Positions 12,011 to 28,273 of a DNA stretch of 64,000 bases are shown one piece after another. Below the pieces are notes generated by a model that was not told the DNA's origin, made no database searches, and was given only the letters and a program-made list of their open reading frames with translations. This stretch comes from Tubulanus polymorphus. Lineage: Eukaryota; Nemertea; Palaeonemertea; Tubulaniformes; Tubulanidae. The translations under genes and the position numbers were made by a program. Each line of letters begins with the position of its first letter. Within the stretch, counting starts at the first letter, position 1. The stretch lies in contig NC_134027.1 of assembly GCF_964204645.1 (NCBI RefSeq), positions 25,470,485 through 25,534,484 on the forward strand. Direction: 5' to 3'.

Positions 12011-12814
12011 GATACTAAATATTTTCGATGCCGGTCCCTCCGTCTATCGCAGCTAGAAATTAGGACGTTTTTAAATTGATCATTGTTGAAAAACTGAAAT
12101 GAAAAATTGGACGTTGCTTCAAACATTTTGATGAAACGTAAAATCCTAAAATTGTTGCAAGACTATAAAAATTTTACTAGAAATATAAGAAATATTTTGG
12201 TAGTTTCTCCACTTCTTCACTATTATTATTCAGTTTAAAATGTCAACAGACAGATATCTTAAGACTGAGGAAGGGTGTCGGAACCACTCGAAATTTTTCT
12301 AAGAGTTTAGAATTTTGAAAGAAGTTTTTAGACTTTTAACAATTGTGAGACTTAACAGTTATTGCTTCATCACGGATATTGTGTGATTAAACATTTTTTC
12401 ATTGATTGGAAGAATCGAATGAAACCGAAGAAAGCGTCCGTGGCAACGGTGTTTTTAATTGCTTCTAGACGCTCTCTACGTGAATCTTACCGACAAAAAT
12501 TATCGCCACTTAATGAATCAATTAATGTTTTAGCATAAAATTAAGAAACAGCATCGAAATCATTTCAGAACTAGCCACAAATTATCGAAAATACGCGAAA
12601 TATTTACCAGTTTTGAAGCGACGTGAGGTCCGCCATTTTGAACTATATCTCAGTATTTTCAGGATTCGAACTGATTTTAGGAATTATTCACAAATTCAAT
12701 TCAATTCAAAACTACTGCAGTCCGGTTCCACGTTTTACGCTAAACCATCAAAAATTATTTCTGCAAAAAAGTACTTTTCTTGTCAAATTCCGTGAAAATA
12801 AGACGCGTTAGAAG
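12011..12814. promoter_or_regulatory. Divergent promoter interval, ankyrin gene / NDUFV2
   Basis: The start codons of the two head-to-head genes are about 800 bp apart, so both promoters should lie here. The most GC-rich stretch is 12420-12490, holding GTCCGTGGCAACGG. Its GGCAAC half fits one half of an RFX X-box, but the other half deviates, so I do not call the site. No TATA box is obvious. Confidence 0.4.
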
Positions 12815-15930
<3,116 letters not shown>

Positions 15931-16085
15931 ACTATTTTTACAAGCGCCCGCAGTTTCACTGATAGAACTTACGATAGATTGTCGATGAATTAAATTATTT
16001 GTTTCGCGCAACTCTCGAAATTCATTTTCGAATGAATATGATTCGTGTTTACATCGTAGATTAGTTAAATGTACATAAAAACTGG

Positions 16086-16094
16086 AAAAATAAA
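16086..16094 (+). terminator. Probable NDUFV2 poly(A) signal
   Basis: An AATAAA hexamer lies about 160 bp after the NDUFV2 stop codon, followed by T-rich sequence. Position and context fit a cleavage signal; no transcript evidence is available. Confidence 0.5.
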
Positions 16095-16139
16095 ATATTG
16101 TTTATTAGAATGAAATCAGGCTTCAGTTTGAATTGTTAA

Positions 16140-16425
16140 ACTCCAGTTCCTCAGAATTGTGGACGATCAGGTTTTGGAGGTGTCTGATTTTAGTTCAATT
16201 TCAATTAAAAGATGAGACTGAACACACGTGAAGTGTGGACAATCAGTTGGTGACAGGGTGCTAACAAAATGTCTGGTGTTTATAGGCAATTTTTAATCGA
16301 AAATGTCTCTGGTGAAATTCTGAACACACGTGAAGTGTGGACAGTTTTAGAAAGCGTGCCAAGATTGTCTAACGTTTGTAGTTCATTTTCAATGTCTCGA
16401 ACGAATTACACATCGTGAAGTGTGG
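16140..16425. repeat. GAACACACGTGAAGTGTGGAC dispersed repeat
   Basis: The phrase ACACGTGAAGTGTGGAC occurs at about 16220 and 16325, with a relative at 16412, interleaved with AAAATGTCTGGTGTTTATAG. The same two phrases recur at 61075-61310. Part of the second (ACACCAGACAT, reversed) lies near 740. It looks like a mobile-element family of unknown class. Confidence 0.55.
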
Positions 16426-17665
16426 ACAATAAAGAATTGGAACAGTAATGATATAACTATTAAGAGTCTGAAGCAGGATCCAGGTAAAGGTAGGGGGGAG
16501 TGCGAGGTCCAGTCAGCAGATAGATACATGCATGGAACTGTGAGAACAAGTATCACCACAGATTTAAGTCGACTTAAATTTGTTAATTCAAAAGTCAATT
16601 TATTATTTTATGTAAGTAAGTTTTACACACACCAACAGAAACTTGCTATATTTGGTCCAAACAACTGAACAAACGGTGAATAATAATAATTTAAACACCA
16701 AAACATCATGCAACATGACCGAATGTTATTATCACTAATAAAACTAGCAAATTAGTTCATCTTTATTCCTGAAAATTTACGTAAATATTGGGAGGGTTGA
16801 TTATACGAAATAAAACCAAGTTGTTTTCGATTATTATCATTCTGCGGTTAAAATCTTGCTTATTTTTCTAGTACAAACACGGTATAGGAATGAAAATAAC
16901 GGATATGTACAAAGTCGTCCTTTCTACTTTAATCTACACACATTGAAATCCGAATTTAAAATTTCTATCATTAGTAGTTAGTATTCAAAATTACGTAAGC
17001 TATTTCACGTACACTCGAGTCTAAAGAATGTCTAATCACTGATAACAAATTCGAAACAAAACGATGGGAGGCTATTTGAGCTGATTTCACGTTAACCGAG
17101 GGCGGGTTTCATAGACTGAGTTGAAATTCTACTCTGAATACAACATTACTTATGTTTCTGTGAATAGGAGATCCAGGTTTGACTCGAAAATTAAAACGCA
17201 ATTAACAATCTTATTTAAACTCTTTGAGTCGAACTACCGTGAAACTGGATCCAGAGGTTAATGATTTCCCCGTAGAGACAACTCTGATACCATGTCTTAA
17301 TAAAAGTAAGCAGCAGACTTCAAGAGCGGATATTTCGATGAAAAAAAGAAAAGAACCCGGCCTATGAAACACTGGACCCGGACTTACACTCTTCAAAACC
17401 TGAGTTGTGTTATAATCTAGATCTAGGACGTACACAGAAAGAGGTATAACTAATTTACAGAGAAATTCAGTTCGGAATACATAGCATCGAGAGACTGAAG
17501 AAGTGACATCTAGTTTTTAATTTCGAAGAAGCTGGTGACTTTTAGGACACCGTTTAAAATTCACTAAATTTCGTAAACATCGTTTCGGTTTTTTTTTTTT
17601 TTCTTTTCTAATTATAAATTATTCTCCTATGTTTTTATTGATTTAATTTCCTACGCGAACTCGCA

Positions 17666-20600
17666 TTATCTCCTACGCGGTACGCGGGCTATTTTACGGC
17701 TCTTCAACACCATCCACTTGTGACGTTTAACGTAGTAACTTCCCAGTATGAGAAACGGGAAAACCAACAGGAGCTACAAAAAAAAAAAAGGAAAAATATT
17801 CACAATTCATTACCAGACGTCGTAATAACAACTTTTCATTTCCAACTTGTAAATTCCTGATCAAAAAGATCTGTTTTTCTGAAACTGACCTATACTGATT
17901 TTTCGAGACAAAATTATACTCTTTTTGATATCGAGCGCCTTTGAATAAATGGGGTTATCTATATTTTTAGGATTTTGCCAAATTCTCATGAGACCCTTTG
18001 ATCCACAACAGGAAGCTGACATTACCCCAGATAAACCCAGAGAGTATTGGGCTCCAAGGAGCTGAAAGGGGTATACCTAATCATATGCTTAATGCATCTA
18101 AGAAGACCCTCTTTAGAGTCTAAAATAACAGAACAGTTTGATATATTCTGAGATTCTGTTTAACCCAGACGATACTGGAAAACTGGTCAATTAAAAACAA
18201 GACTATCATCCTTACCTTGATTGCCATTCGCTTCCTGACATCGTGTTCCGGTTCCGAGGCCCAACTCAAAAATGTCGACACGTCTTTCGCAAGCTGGGAC
18301 AAGGTCGCCGGTGTACCTATAAAATAACGTCGCGCATTATAATTTCGAAAACATCTCTCACAAATTCCAATAGTTCCCTAAACAGCAAACACTTACCATC
18401 TTCGTATTCGATGATCTCGTTATAAAGAGCTTGCGCCATACCGATAGCGCCACCTGGGAAGTAAGGGTTGTAATGTTGTCCGTCTGCCAGGGAGACACCC
18501 GCCGGTGGATCCTCCACGTAACCAGTCAACAACGCGAACAGATAATCCTTCAAATACAGATGACATCACGAGTAAAGATTTGCTCGATGTTTAATGATAT
18601 AACAATAGTAATATAGAGCAGGTGTCCTAACCATAGCGAGTTCAGATGCGCCCAAAATTTGGTATCATTACCCCCAGCCTATAACTCTATTCCATATATC
18701 AGTCATCTCTCCCTGGGGAGACGTAACATCCGAGCAGCTACAGGGAGTCATCTACGTGATTAGAACTAACAACCTGGCTTCCCACAGTCGAACGCTCTAA
18801 CCACTTGCCCGAACCACTCGCTCAAATGTTTGACAGCATTAAGGGTGAACTGAGTCTTTAAATGTCTACACTTGTCTTGAATTGCACGGGACTGACAAAT
18901 ATTGTCCGAGGTAAGGGAAATCCGGAACTTCACTTTTAAACGACTTACCTCACCGCCGTGACGAGCTAACGTAATATAACTCAAATCGGGAGGTAGAGCT
19001 CCGTTATTAGCAGCACGAGCTGCCTCGTCGTTAGCGTACGGCGCCGGGAATCCATCCGCTAGTTTACCCGGCCGTTCAAACATATTCCCTTCTTCATCGG
19101 GACCGTCTTTGATCATTACCTACAGAAAATACGTATATCAAATCAGTTAAACTCTCGGGCATTTCACTCATGTTTCAAGCGCCTCCTATTTTGCCTATTG
19201 TATACCATAGCGACCAATATTTCGGTTGGCTATGTATGGCCTGGAGAGGTGTACAGCACACTACTGTTTAGCAGAAGACTTGTCTTCTTTCATTATAGTT
19301 CCTTTCAACCATATACAAGGTTCCTACAATTCCTGGTATCCAGAATTCAAGGACTTTTTAAGGAGTAATTTTCAAAATTCAAGGAGGTTTTCGCGGTCAT
19401 ATATAAGGAAAAAAGTCGAAAATTCAAAAACAAAATCCCCGTTTTTCTCAAATTTTGGTCAGTTGTTGCGTGTGCAGTTTTGGTTTCACTGTAAATCTCA
19501 AAGTGAAACAACTTTCATTCACAAGTCACACAGTGAAGAATAATAGAATACCATGTCTTCTGAAAAGGACCTTTTGAAAATTTTTAATAGGACTATCCCA
19601 GAATTTAAGGAGTTTCAAGGAGTTTATGGATATTTCTCGAAATTTAAGGATTTTCATTACAGCATCATCAAAATTACACTAATACCATCTGGGCGTGCAC
19701 AATTATCAAGTAGCGAAAGGGTTAAGGAATCAACAAGTCATAAGGAATGAATGCCTCACTTACCTCAGCTGCCTCCGCTTTGGCCTCATCCTCCGTGTGA
19801 GAAACGCCGACTAAATTACGATAGTGTAGATATTGCATACTGTGGCAAGCGGCGCACACCTGCTTATAAACCTCATAACCGCGACGTATACTGAAAATAA
19901 ACAAACCGGGGGCGGAGCTTGTCACTTTGATTGACAGTTACAGAGAGTCTGAAGCTGTAACTCAAAACAGAATCATGGATTGCACAGTTTTGAGTCATGT
20001 TATTTTCATATCACTTTGATGGCAGTATACAGAGTATGGTTCCTAGTTATAGATAAAATACAGTGGTTCCATGATTCTCAGATGTTCCAAAACTCGGCGT
20101 TAGGCGAGTTTGACTTCTGAATGAATTAATTGAAAAATGAACTAATTTCACTCTCTTGAGTCAAACTCAAACTCACCTCGCGTGATCGAAAGATTGGAAA
20201 AGTCCGTTGTGGCTCCACGGTAACTTTGGCGGGTGCAAAGTTAATTCGGCCGCATGCACAGCTTGGTTTAAAGCGAGGGCTACTCCGGCGCCTCCGACTG
20301 CGGTAGCTCCGGCTACTCCGAGCAACTGAAACACATTTTACAAATCATCAATAATGGTAAGAAAATTATGAGATTTGCTCCGAGGTCAATCGTTCGGTGG
20401 TCGCTCGTTCACTGTCTTTACCTTTCATTAAAACCAGTTCCACAGTTCACTGTCTTTTATTATACATTTTTACAATGTTTCAGAATCAAAATTTACTTAT
20501 AACTGAATCAACTGTGGAGTTTTCAGGCAGAATTTGAGACGCAGATCTTAATTTGATTTATCTTCAAATATTCTAAAATAATTCAAAATCAGTCCTCTAA

Positions 20601-22192
20601 ATCAAACTGCGGAACTGGGTTCAGAAATCGATAGACTTTTCAGACACTATATTGATGAACCCACAGAACAATCAGAAATTTGAATATTTAAGGCAGGTTT
20701 TGATTGGTCTCTACCGATTCAGGAATTCTCTTCTGGGGAGTTCATTTTAACCAGAATACTCTCTACCTATTCCAAAATGGCGTAATCTGTAAACCTGATA
20801 GAAGCGGCCGGTAGAGAGTTTGTAATCCATGAATAGATATTCCTAAACCCAGAACACGTTCAATCGAAAAAACCTGCCTTAACTATATTTTACCATTTTG
20901 ACCAGCATCACTAAACAGTAACTTCACATAAAATGACAATCGAAACAAATAGTTAAATAAACAGATAGAAAGACCAAGGGATCGATGGGAAACCCCGGAT
21001 AAACTTCTTTATTGCGCCCGAGATTCAGTCAAATATTGACTGAGTTAAACAATGACAGGTGTGTGAATGATGTATTTGCATAAGATGATACCAAGTAGAA
21101 TATAAAGTAAATGTATAATAAAGTTGTCAGTTGAAACATATCAGGAATCATTCAAAGAATTGCGATTAAATCAAACAATAATCTTCACGATGATCCTGGC
21201 CAGGAATGGTAAATTCAACAAGGGGGTTGTGTAAGGCTGTGTTTAAAATACTGTGTTAAAAAGTTAATTTTGTTGATCGTTTCTTAGAAAATTATTCAAA
21301 AACGATAAAAAACAAAATTAATCATTAAAAAAAGGTTTTTCAATTACTAATTTTCTAAACACTGAAATTAATCAATGTGTTTATAATTTTTTACTAATCA
21401 ACGTAAGTAAATATTAACCAAATGAGACTTGGGAGTTTCTGACTTTCGCGTTAACTACGCGAATCCTAGCAACACAAATGAGAAACATCGAGAAGGATAA
21501 CATATCCACAACCTATCACAGATCCTTTAAAAATGATGATGATGATGATGACGATGACGATGAAGGCCTCTATTCTGTATGCCAAAATACTCACCAATTT
21601 TTTTCCTTTTGATAAATTTCTAAATGTTGACATTTTTGCCTGAAATGGAGAGAGATATATTGTTACAGAAACATGACAGGGCCAACAGTTTAGGCTACAC
21701 AGTTTTATTAAAGGTCTTGATTGCGCCAAGTGGTAATTATGACAACATTCCTTTTTTTTGACAAGTCAGTCAAGAGTCAACCAGTGAAGTAGTCATGTGA
21801 AAAAAGGCCAAGTTTCTAATGAAGAAGGTAACAAGAATTTGGCAGCCACCATTATCTTGATCAAACTGAAGCATAGATCCATGTTAATAGATAGAGCCAC
21901 GATTGTGAACCGTGCAGGTTGAATTCATGATGGGAGCCGGACAGCGGGCACCTGGCTGGCTGGCAGTTTTTTTAATGCACTCCGATGACTCCCCTGCTGG
22001 CTCAGCGGCGTTACTACGCGGTTTTAAACGCGATTAACGGCTCCAAATTTTCCAATCTCTCACTGATCAATAATCATTGCCATCGTCTTAATGATAAGAC
22101 TCCGATAGATTACTTACATGACCGGTAATTAAGTGGTTAGATGTCTTTAAAACTGCTTGTTTCAGCGAGGGCTGCGCGAGGATCGACGCCAT
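17666..22192 (-). CDS. CYC1: Cytochrome c1, heme protein, mitochondrial
   Basis: Eight coding exons, minus strand: 22192-22118, 21639-21595, 20325-20177, 19890-19764, 19119-18949, 18547-18397, 18316-18216, 17773-17666. They give 308 residues; the human protein has 325. It is the c1 subunit of complex III, passing electrons from the Rieske protein to cytochrome c on the intermembrane-space side. Visible landmarks are the heme-c motif CAACH at 102-106, the [14 protein letters not shown] block, the axial methionine at 226 in [12 protein letters not shown], and the C-terminal membrane anchor from residue 274 followed by a basic tail ([12 protein letters not shown]). The N-terminal 40 residues suit a bipartite mitochondrial presequence. 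It is convergent with NDUFV2 and divergent from the zinc-finger gene. Confidence 0.97.
18700..18842 (-). mobile_element. tRNA-derived SINE fragment in CYC1 intron 5
   Basis: On the minus strand the segment reads GAGCGAGTGGTTCGGGCAAG, then GTGGTTAGAGCG and a degenerate box-B-like GGTTGTTAGTTCTAATC. The arrangement is that of a tRNA-derived SINE head. It accounts for the open frame that appears to extend the neighbouring CYC1 exon downstream. Confidence 0.5.
20680..20875. repeat. Dispersed ~190-bp repeat, copy 2
   Basis: It shares ACCAGAATAC, CTCTACCTATTCC, GTAATCTGTAAACCTGATA and GATATTCCTAAACC with 7085-7275 in the same order and spacing. It lies in CYC1 intron 2. Confidence 0.6.
21534..21562. 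repeat. GAT/GAC trinucleotide microsatellite
   Basis: About nine GAT or GAC triplets lie in CYC1 intron 1, some 30 bp beyond the donor of exon 2. Confidence 0.85.
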
Positions 22193-22947
22193 TTTGTTCC
22201 TATATTACATATCCGACCTTCTGACGTCATCCACTCAATCGGGTTCGAAACCCAGCTACGTGGGACTTATGCAATTTATGTGATTAATTCTAAATAAATG
22301 TAACTCAGATAAAATTTGATACAAGCTTGTACGGGTAGTAAAATTTGATATCAACATAAATAATGATAAATAATTTTTGATATTTGTTTGACATCAAGAT
22401 GAGAAAATTCACTCAAAATAGCTTGAGGGCTTTCACGTAAACTCTACCAAAACCATTTCTTTACACGATTATCTTTTTTTATGCTAAAATATATTATGGA
22501 TCGCATGTAGCATTTAAAAGACCAATAAATACTATTGAATTTGAATTTGTTCCTCTGATTTTGTCGCTTCGACATCCTCCAAAATCTGACAATCTGAAAA
22601 CCGAGAAGAAAGCTATTTCCAATCGCCTCTAAATTATCCGTTTGTTTAAGGTGACTTAGTTTATTGCCGAATTATCGTAGATTTATTTATTTCTCAACGG
22701 AATGAAACAAAATTTTGTCGTTAAAGTTTATTTTCCCGTCTAAAAAGACATTTATTTCTAGAAATTTTGTTCTTAAAAAAGTGGTCAATGTTGAAGAAGT
22801 GTAATCAATTAAATATCAATTTATTTCAGGAAAATCTATATTTGGCATTTGAGCACCGGAATCGTGAGAGAAAGGTTGATGAGTTAAAACCGGTTTTCCC
22901 AGTTCTCACAACTGATATCTTTCATTCAGATTTTGGACCGTTTAACC
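22193..22947. promoter_or_regulatory. Divergent promoter interval, CYC1 / BTB zinc-finger gene
   Basis: The two start codons are about 755 bp apart, on opposite strands. The interval is AT-rich, with no obvious TATA box at a fixed distance. An AG at about 22929 (TTCATTCAG) may be the acceptor of a non-coding first exon of the zinc-finger gene. Confidence 0.35.
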
Positions 22948-25900
22948 ATGGAGACATTACCGGAAAGCGAAATCCTCGCCAACTTACTTCCGAAGTTCAA
23001 CGAAATGCGGCTGAACGGAAAATTCTGCGACATCGAGCTAACGGCCAACGGACTAGTCGTGCCGGCTCACCGAGCATTTGTAGCCGCTTCGAGCGGTTCG
23101 CTGATGTCGATATTCTCGAACGAGTCCGCCGACGAGGCCCGGCTCGGAAAATACGAAATGCTCGGACTGACACAAGTCCAGCTTTTAGACATCGTCGATT
23201 TCATCTACACGGGTTCGATGACGCGTATGAACCTCGAGAACGTGGCGGCGTATCGCGAAATCGCCGTCCAACTCGACATTCCGAATTTGATCGCGTTTTG
23301 TGACCGTATTCGAAAACCGACCGCCACCGACGACGACGAATCGGAGGACGCGAACATCGCGGAAAGCATCGTCGAAAAAGTGATGGCGAAAATCAATCTC
23401 GCGAATAACGACTCGAACTCCGCGGGAAACGAGCGACGAACTCATTTGGTCGTCAACGATTTCTTAAAAACGGACTATCTATCGTCATCGGTCGTTTCGT
23501 TACCGCCGGCGACCGTATCGGCGATTAAAATAGAAAAATTTGTCGACGACAACGGCAGCGGTTTGATTGAAGCGCCATCTATATCGATACTCGATAACGA
23601 CGATCTTCTCGATCAGTTGGTTGAGACCGGCGATAAAAAAGCGGACGAAGAAAGCGACGAAAATTCGATCGATCGCGAATTTAAAGTTTTCCCCGAAGTC
23701 GAAACTGGGGGCAACGTCGAAGATTTTTGGGAATTCCGGGAAACCCCGGCGAAACAAACGCCGTTCAAGCTAAAAGTGAAAAAGCGTTTTTCGTGCGTGG
23801 TTTGTGAATATGCTACGTTCACCAGCGCTCGACTAGAGGAGCACTCGTTCGCTGTTCATAACGTCACTCGCGGCGCCACCTATACCTGTTCGCTGTGTTC
23901 GTTTTCGACCGTTTCCGCGTCGCGGTTGAGCGGGCATCGTTACGCGAAACACCCGACGACCTTGGGACACGCGTGCGCCAAGTGCGCGCGGACGTTTGAA
24001 ACGCGGCGCGATTTACGCGCGCACGTTAAATCACGGCACACGGCGTTCTTGACGCTCGTGTGCACGCGATGTCGCAAAGCTTTCCGATCTCAGGTCGCGT
24101 GGAGGCTTCACGCGAACCGGGGATGCGGTAATTGTCGACGAATTTCGGATCACGCGCAGAAAAAAGCGATCGTAAAATATACGCGCACGCATACGAACTC
24201 TGATCGAGAACCGGTTGTGAACAAGGTTTGTTCTCGTTGCTCGTCTCTGTTCAGCGTTGGCGAGACGAGGTTTCTATTGTGTAATATCACGCGGTGTCGT
24301 CGTAGCGCTCGTTATTACTGCGCGGAATGCGACCGCAGCTCCGCGTCGCTCGAGCAGATGCGCGAACATTTCCACGGTCGGCACCTGCGCGACATAGCGT
24401 CGTGCCGAACGTGCGAGCGCGATTTCGAGTTCGTCGACGCGTACGCCGATCACGTGTTCGAAACGCACGCGAAGAAGATCGAATCCGATTCGCCGCTGTC
24501 CGCGTTGAAGATGCGCAGCTGCGGGCAATGCGGGTTCACGCGGTACCGGTGCCGACTGGTGCAGGCTCACATGAACGATTCACACAAAACGAAAGACGGC
24601 GTCGATTTGCAGAAACCGTCACAGCTACAGCAGGTGCGGAGGAAAGACGAACGCGCGGCGGAGAAGTGTCACATCTGCGCGTACGTGAGCAGCAGTCGTT
24701 TCGCGTTGTCCAATCACATGTTCGCGAAGCACGGTTTCGTCGAGCCGGGGAAAACCGTTTACAAATGTGAACATTGTTCGTACACGTCGCTGGCGAAGAA
24801 CGTCATCGCCGTTCACGTGCAGACGATACATCTGAACGAGCGTCCGCACGTCTGCTCGACGTGCGGCAAAGCGTACAAGACGTCGACGATGCTACGCGGA
24901 CACATGGAGACGCACACGCCGGGCACGCACCGGTGCACGCGGTGCGCGTACGAGACGAACACGTCGATGAATCTACGGCGTCACGAGCGTCGCAAACACC
25001 CGAAGGGTCAGGCGTATAAGTGTCACTTGTGTCCGTTTCAGACGGGGTTTCTGTGCGAACTCAATAAACATCATCGCGTCGTGCAGCATAAAATGGTGCA
25101 TCAGAAATATAAGCAAGAAGCGGCTGCCGTCGGTTCAGCTATTAGTACAACTAAGGTAAATCACTGATGATGATCTCAATATTTCAGAGTTAATCAGCAA
25201 AATCCGCAGTTGATGATTTTACAAGTTATTTTCTAACAGTTTTGAAGTTTTGACGAATTTTCATCATCAAAAAAACCGAAATGCAAAATTGGTTCTCAGG
25301 AGCCGGTTGCACAGTCATGGATTAGACATAAGACCAGTCTAAGACCAACTTAGTTCTAAAGCCAATCTTACAACTTAAGACCGGTTTTAAGATTTAAGAC
25401 CACTTTTGGACTTAAGTCACAACTGTGCGATTGGGTATTCAAACTCGTGATATTCAATTGTAATAATGATGATGAGTTTAGTTAAAAATTCGAAACCGTC
25501 AGAAAATAATTAGTAAAATCATCAACCCACTGTGGGTTTTGCTCATTAACATTGGAAAGTTGCTGACATTGAAAAAAAAAACAGATTTTAATTTTTTCGT
25601 CGTTTCGATTTTTCAGAACAATACGGTGACCGTATTGGACCCGAAGCACAAGTGCCCGGCGTGCCCGTACGTGACGTCGAACAGTCGACATTTACGCATG
25701 CACGTACGTCGCATGCACCTGGGCACGCCGTATACGTGCCCGCATTGCCCGTACCGCGGCGCGACGCAAGCGACGCTCGATTCGCATCTGAGAAACGTCA
25801 AACACGTTCAACGTCACAATAAATACCTGCGCGAGGAGCAGACGGATAAACTACCGGACGGTGTGTCGTACGAACAGTTACTGCAATTAGGGAATACCCC

Positions 25901-26069
25901 GCAACAGCAGCCGGACCGCGCTGCGTCCGCCGCCCAGACGAAGAGTCCGCGCAAGAAAAAGTCGAAACCGGCGACGACGATTAAAAAGACGGAAGATTTC
26001 ACCGATTGGAATCGGTTTCTGCAGGTGACAGACGACGGAACTATGGTTACTATGGTTACAATGGAATAA
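22948..26069 (+). CDS. BTB/POZ domain C2H2 zinc-finger protein
   Basis: Two coding exons, 22948-25155 and 25617-26069, join in phase 0 to 886 residues. The ATG sits in a strong context (ACCATGG); the frame stays open upstream only through non-ATG codons. A BTB domain covers about residues 8-120 (FCDIELTANGLVVPAHRAF), for dimerisation and corepressor binding. An acidic linker follows, then about 12 C2H2-like fingers in exon 1 and two in exon 2 (HKCPACPYVTSNSRHLRMH and the next). Several fingers are of the paired CxxC type, and one ends in Cys instead of the last His (AWRLHANRGC). The tail is basic (SPRKKKSK). A nuclear DNA-binding regulator is expected; the orthologue is not recognised. Intron retention would end the protein four residues after exon 1, removing the last two fingers. 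Confidence 0.9.
25306..25438. mobile_element. GGTTGCACAGTCATGG MITE in zinc-finger gene intron
   Basis: The ends CCGGTTGCACAGTCATG and CACAACTGTGCGATTGGG are imperfect inverted copies. The interior is rich in TTAAGACCAGTCTAAGACC and its inverse. Relatives lie at 37584 and 39731. Confidence 0.65.
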
Positions 26070-26291
26070 TTGATTATCGAACTATCAAGCGGCCCTTCTT
26101 CCTGCCAAAAAGTGTTTGCCTATTTATTCCTAATTTTAGGTAAAAAGTTTATATTCCCTTTTTTATAGAAAATTGCCCGTGTTTGATGCCCTTTCCTGCC
26201 ATCTAATATCCGTACTTACGCCTTGCCAAATTGAAAATTTGATCGAAGCCTTCCCCCTAGTGGTAACTTTGGGACCACTTGACGGCCTGCT

Positions 26292-26325
26292 CATTATCAT
26301 CATCATCATCACCATCATCATCATT
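26292..26325. repeat. ATC trinucleotide microsatellite
   Basis: A run of ATC triplets with one ACC interruption lies in the 3' flank of the zinc-finger gene. Confidence 0.85.
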
Positions 26326-27062
26326 TGTGAACAGGATTCTTACGATATTTGAAAAGTTTTGGATAATGGGAATTTTTTTCAGGCCCTGGTAAAGCTATGA
26401 TGGAAATTATTATTTATTTATTCTCTGTGGGCATGGGAAAGGTATAGAAAATGGTATCGATACTTTATTGACATCGATTTACTTTGAATGGGCTTCTTTA
26501 TGAAAAAGTGTAACTCTGGGTATGGAAAATTCATAGGGTATGGATAATAAAAAAGGGTTAATCGCAAGAACCTTGCGTGGAGGATCTGTGATAGGCTCCT
26601 GGGAATCTGTGGTTGTCCTTATCTGTTTCTCATTTGTGTTGCTAGATTTTCGCATAGTTTGTTATCATGCTAAGAAAATCCACGCTCAAGGAATTAAATG
26701 ATTAAATTGATCTAGTGTAATTTGTTGAATCTATTATTTAATTTAAGCACTTTTCTAATGAAATAAATTTTTTCTGAAAATGATATCCAAATTTTTTTTT
26801 TAATGAATTTTAGTACATAGTCATCGGCGATGGAAATGGGTATCTGATTATCTACACTGAATTCGTTGGTTGCGCGTCATTATTTCAGATATTTTTTCCT
26901 AGGCGAGAAAAGGTCTTCTGCGAATATAATCGAATTGAATTTGATTAAGCTGCTTGCCACGGCGTGCAAACTCTGAACTCGTCCTATCTACGCGTCATCG
27001 ATAAGGTGCATTCATTAGTTGTCGACTCATTATTTTTTTCTCGCTTGAAAACACTTGTTAAC

Positions 27063-27964
27063 ATGTCTGGACGAGAAGGTAAGAGTAACTCAGAAACCCC
27101 AAATGTCGGGAACAAACATTTGAATTACTATCGGGTGAAATAATGGTGATCGAAGGGTATTTAGGGGCGAGGGAATCTCGAATCTCGTGTTTTGAAGAGA
27201 TTTTGTTCTTGAATCCGCGGAGACGAGCCGCGTTACGACTTAAATATACTAATATAAAAGAAATAAATATTTTTTTCAATTAAATATATTTAATCCTCAG
27301 ACATTCCTTTGAAACGATTCTAACAAACCATTGAAATTGAAAATAAGTTTGTCTACTTCAATTTAAGAAGTGTAATATTCATTTTTGTGCCGTCTTTGTC
27401 CTTTTTAGGTGGAAAGAAAAAGCCATTGAAGGCACCAAAAAAAGAAAAGAGAGAGATGGACGATGTAAGAGAAGAAAGGATACCTTCGAAAACGTTTAGA
27501 ATTTTTTTTTAGTTTTAAAACTGAATCCTTTTTATTGTGATTTAGGACGAAATTGCTGCCAAACAAAAACAAAAAGAAGAACAGAAAAAATTAAACGAAA
27601 TGAAGGCAAAAGCTGCGAAAGGAGGACCTTTAAGTAAGTTAAGAAGGGGGTTACATTTACTAATTCAAGGGGTACTCTTGATAAGTATCTTAGTTCATGT
27701 CTCATAAACTGCCTATCACCTGCTCAATATATTTCATTTCAAATCATTTTAGTTTTGAGAATTAAAATTTAAAGACTTAAGATTCGATTTGACTGTTTAT
27801 ATCATAAATTTCTCTTTATTTTTTTTTAAATTAACATTACAAGCACGATCAATTATAAGTATATTAGTTGCGCTTAAAATGTACATACAGTAGACATATC
27901 GCCTTAACTCTAAAAACAAACTTTCATTTCAGCTGGAGGAGGTATAAAAAAGTCGAAGAAATGA
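27063..27964 (+). CDS. TMA7: Translation machinery-associated protein 7
   Basis: Four short exons, 27063-27078, 27409-27464, 27546-27633 and 27933-27964, join in frame to 63 residues. The product begins MSGREGGKKKPLKAPKK and ends in a GGIKKSKK-like basic tail, matching the 64-residue TMA7 (CCDC72) family almost throughout. The centre is a charged helix (KQKQKEEQKKLNEMKAKAAK). The yeast homologue associates with ribosomes and affects translation; the molecular action is not known. The gene is too short to appear as one open frame. An AATAAA lies about 60 bp after the stop (near 28025), another near 28070. Confidence 0.95.
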
Positions 27965-28273
27965 TGAAAAGTCGCCCTGAGCGGTTCAATGAGTGACAAT
28001 TTTTTCCGATATTTTCTCGTCTCTTAATAAATCATTGTATTAAAACATCATCAACGATTTAATAATGTAAATAAAGATATGATAATTATGAAAAAGACTT
28101 TTGTGTATTTTTTTTTTTCGATTCATAATTTCGTTTTTGGCGTATGGCGGTTGTTGCATCTATGGGCACCACGATCTCTGAAATGAACTGGCCTTAGAAT
28201 TTAACAAAGACTGGTGGATATGGTCAAAGGTTTTGAAAATTGATTCAAAGTTATAAGGTATCTAGAATGATTT

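Noticed and set aside
22767-23303. 178-codon frame overlapping the zinc-finger start
   Set aside because: It is out of frame with the BTB domain and lacks any recognisable domain; a shadow frame of GC-rich coding sequence.
24327-24770. Arg-rich frames antisense to or overlapping the zinc-finger exon
   Set aside because: They are shadows of the GC-rich zinc-finger exon; the real frame has ordered C2H2 motifs throughout.
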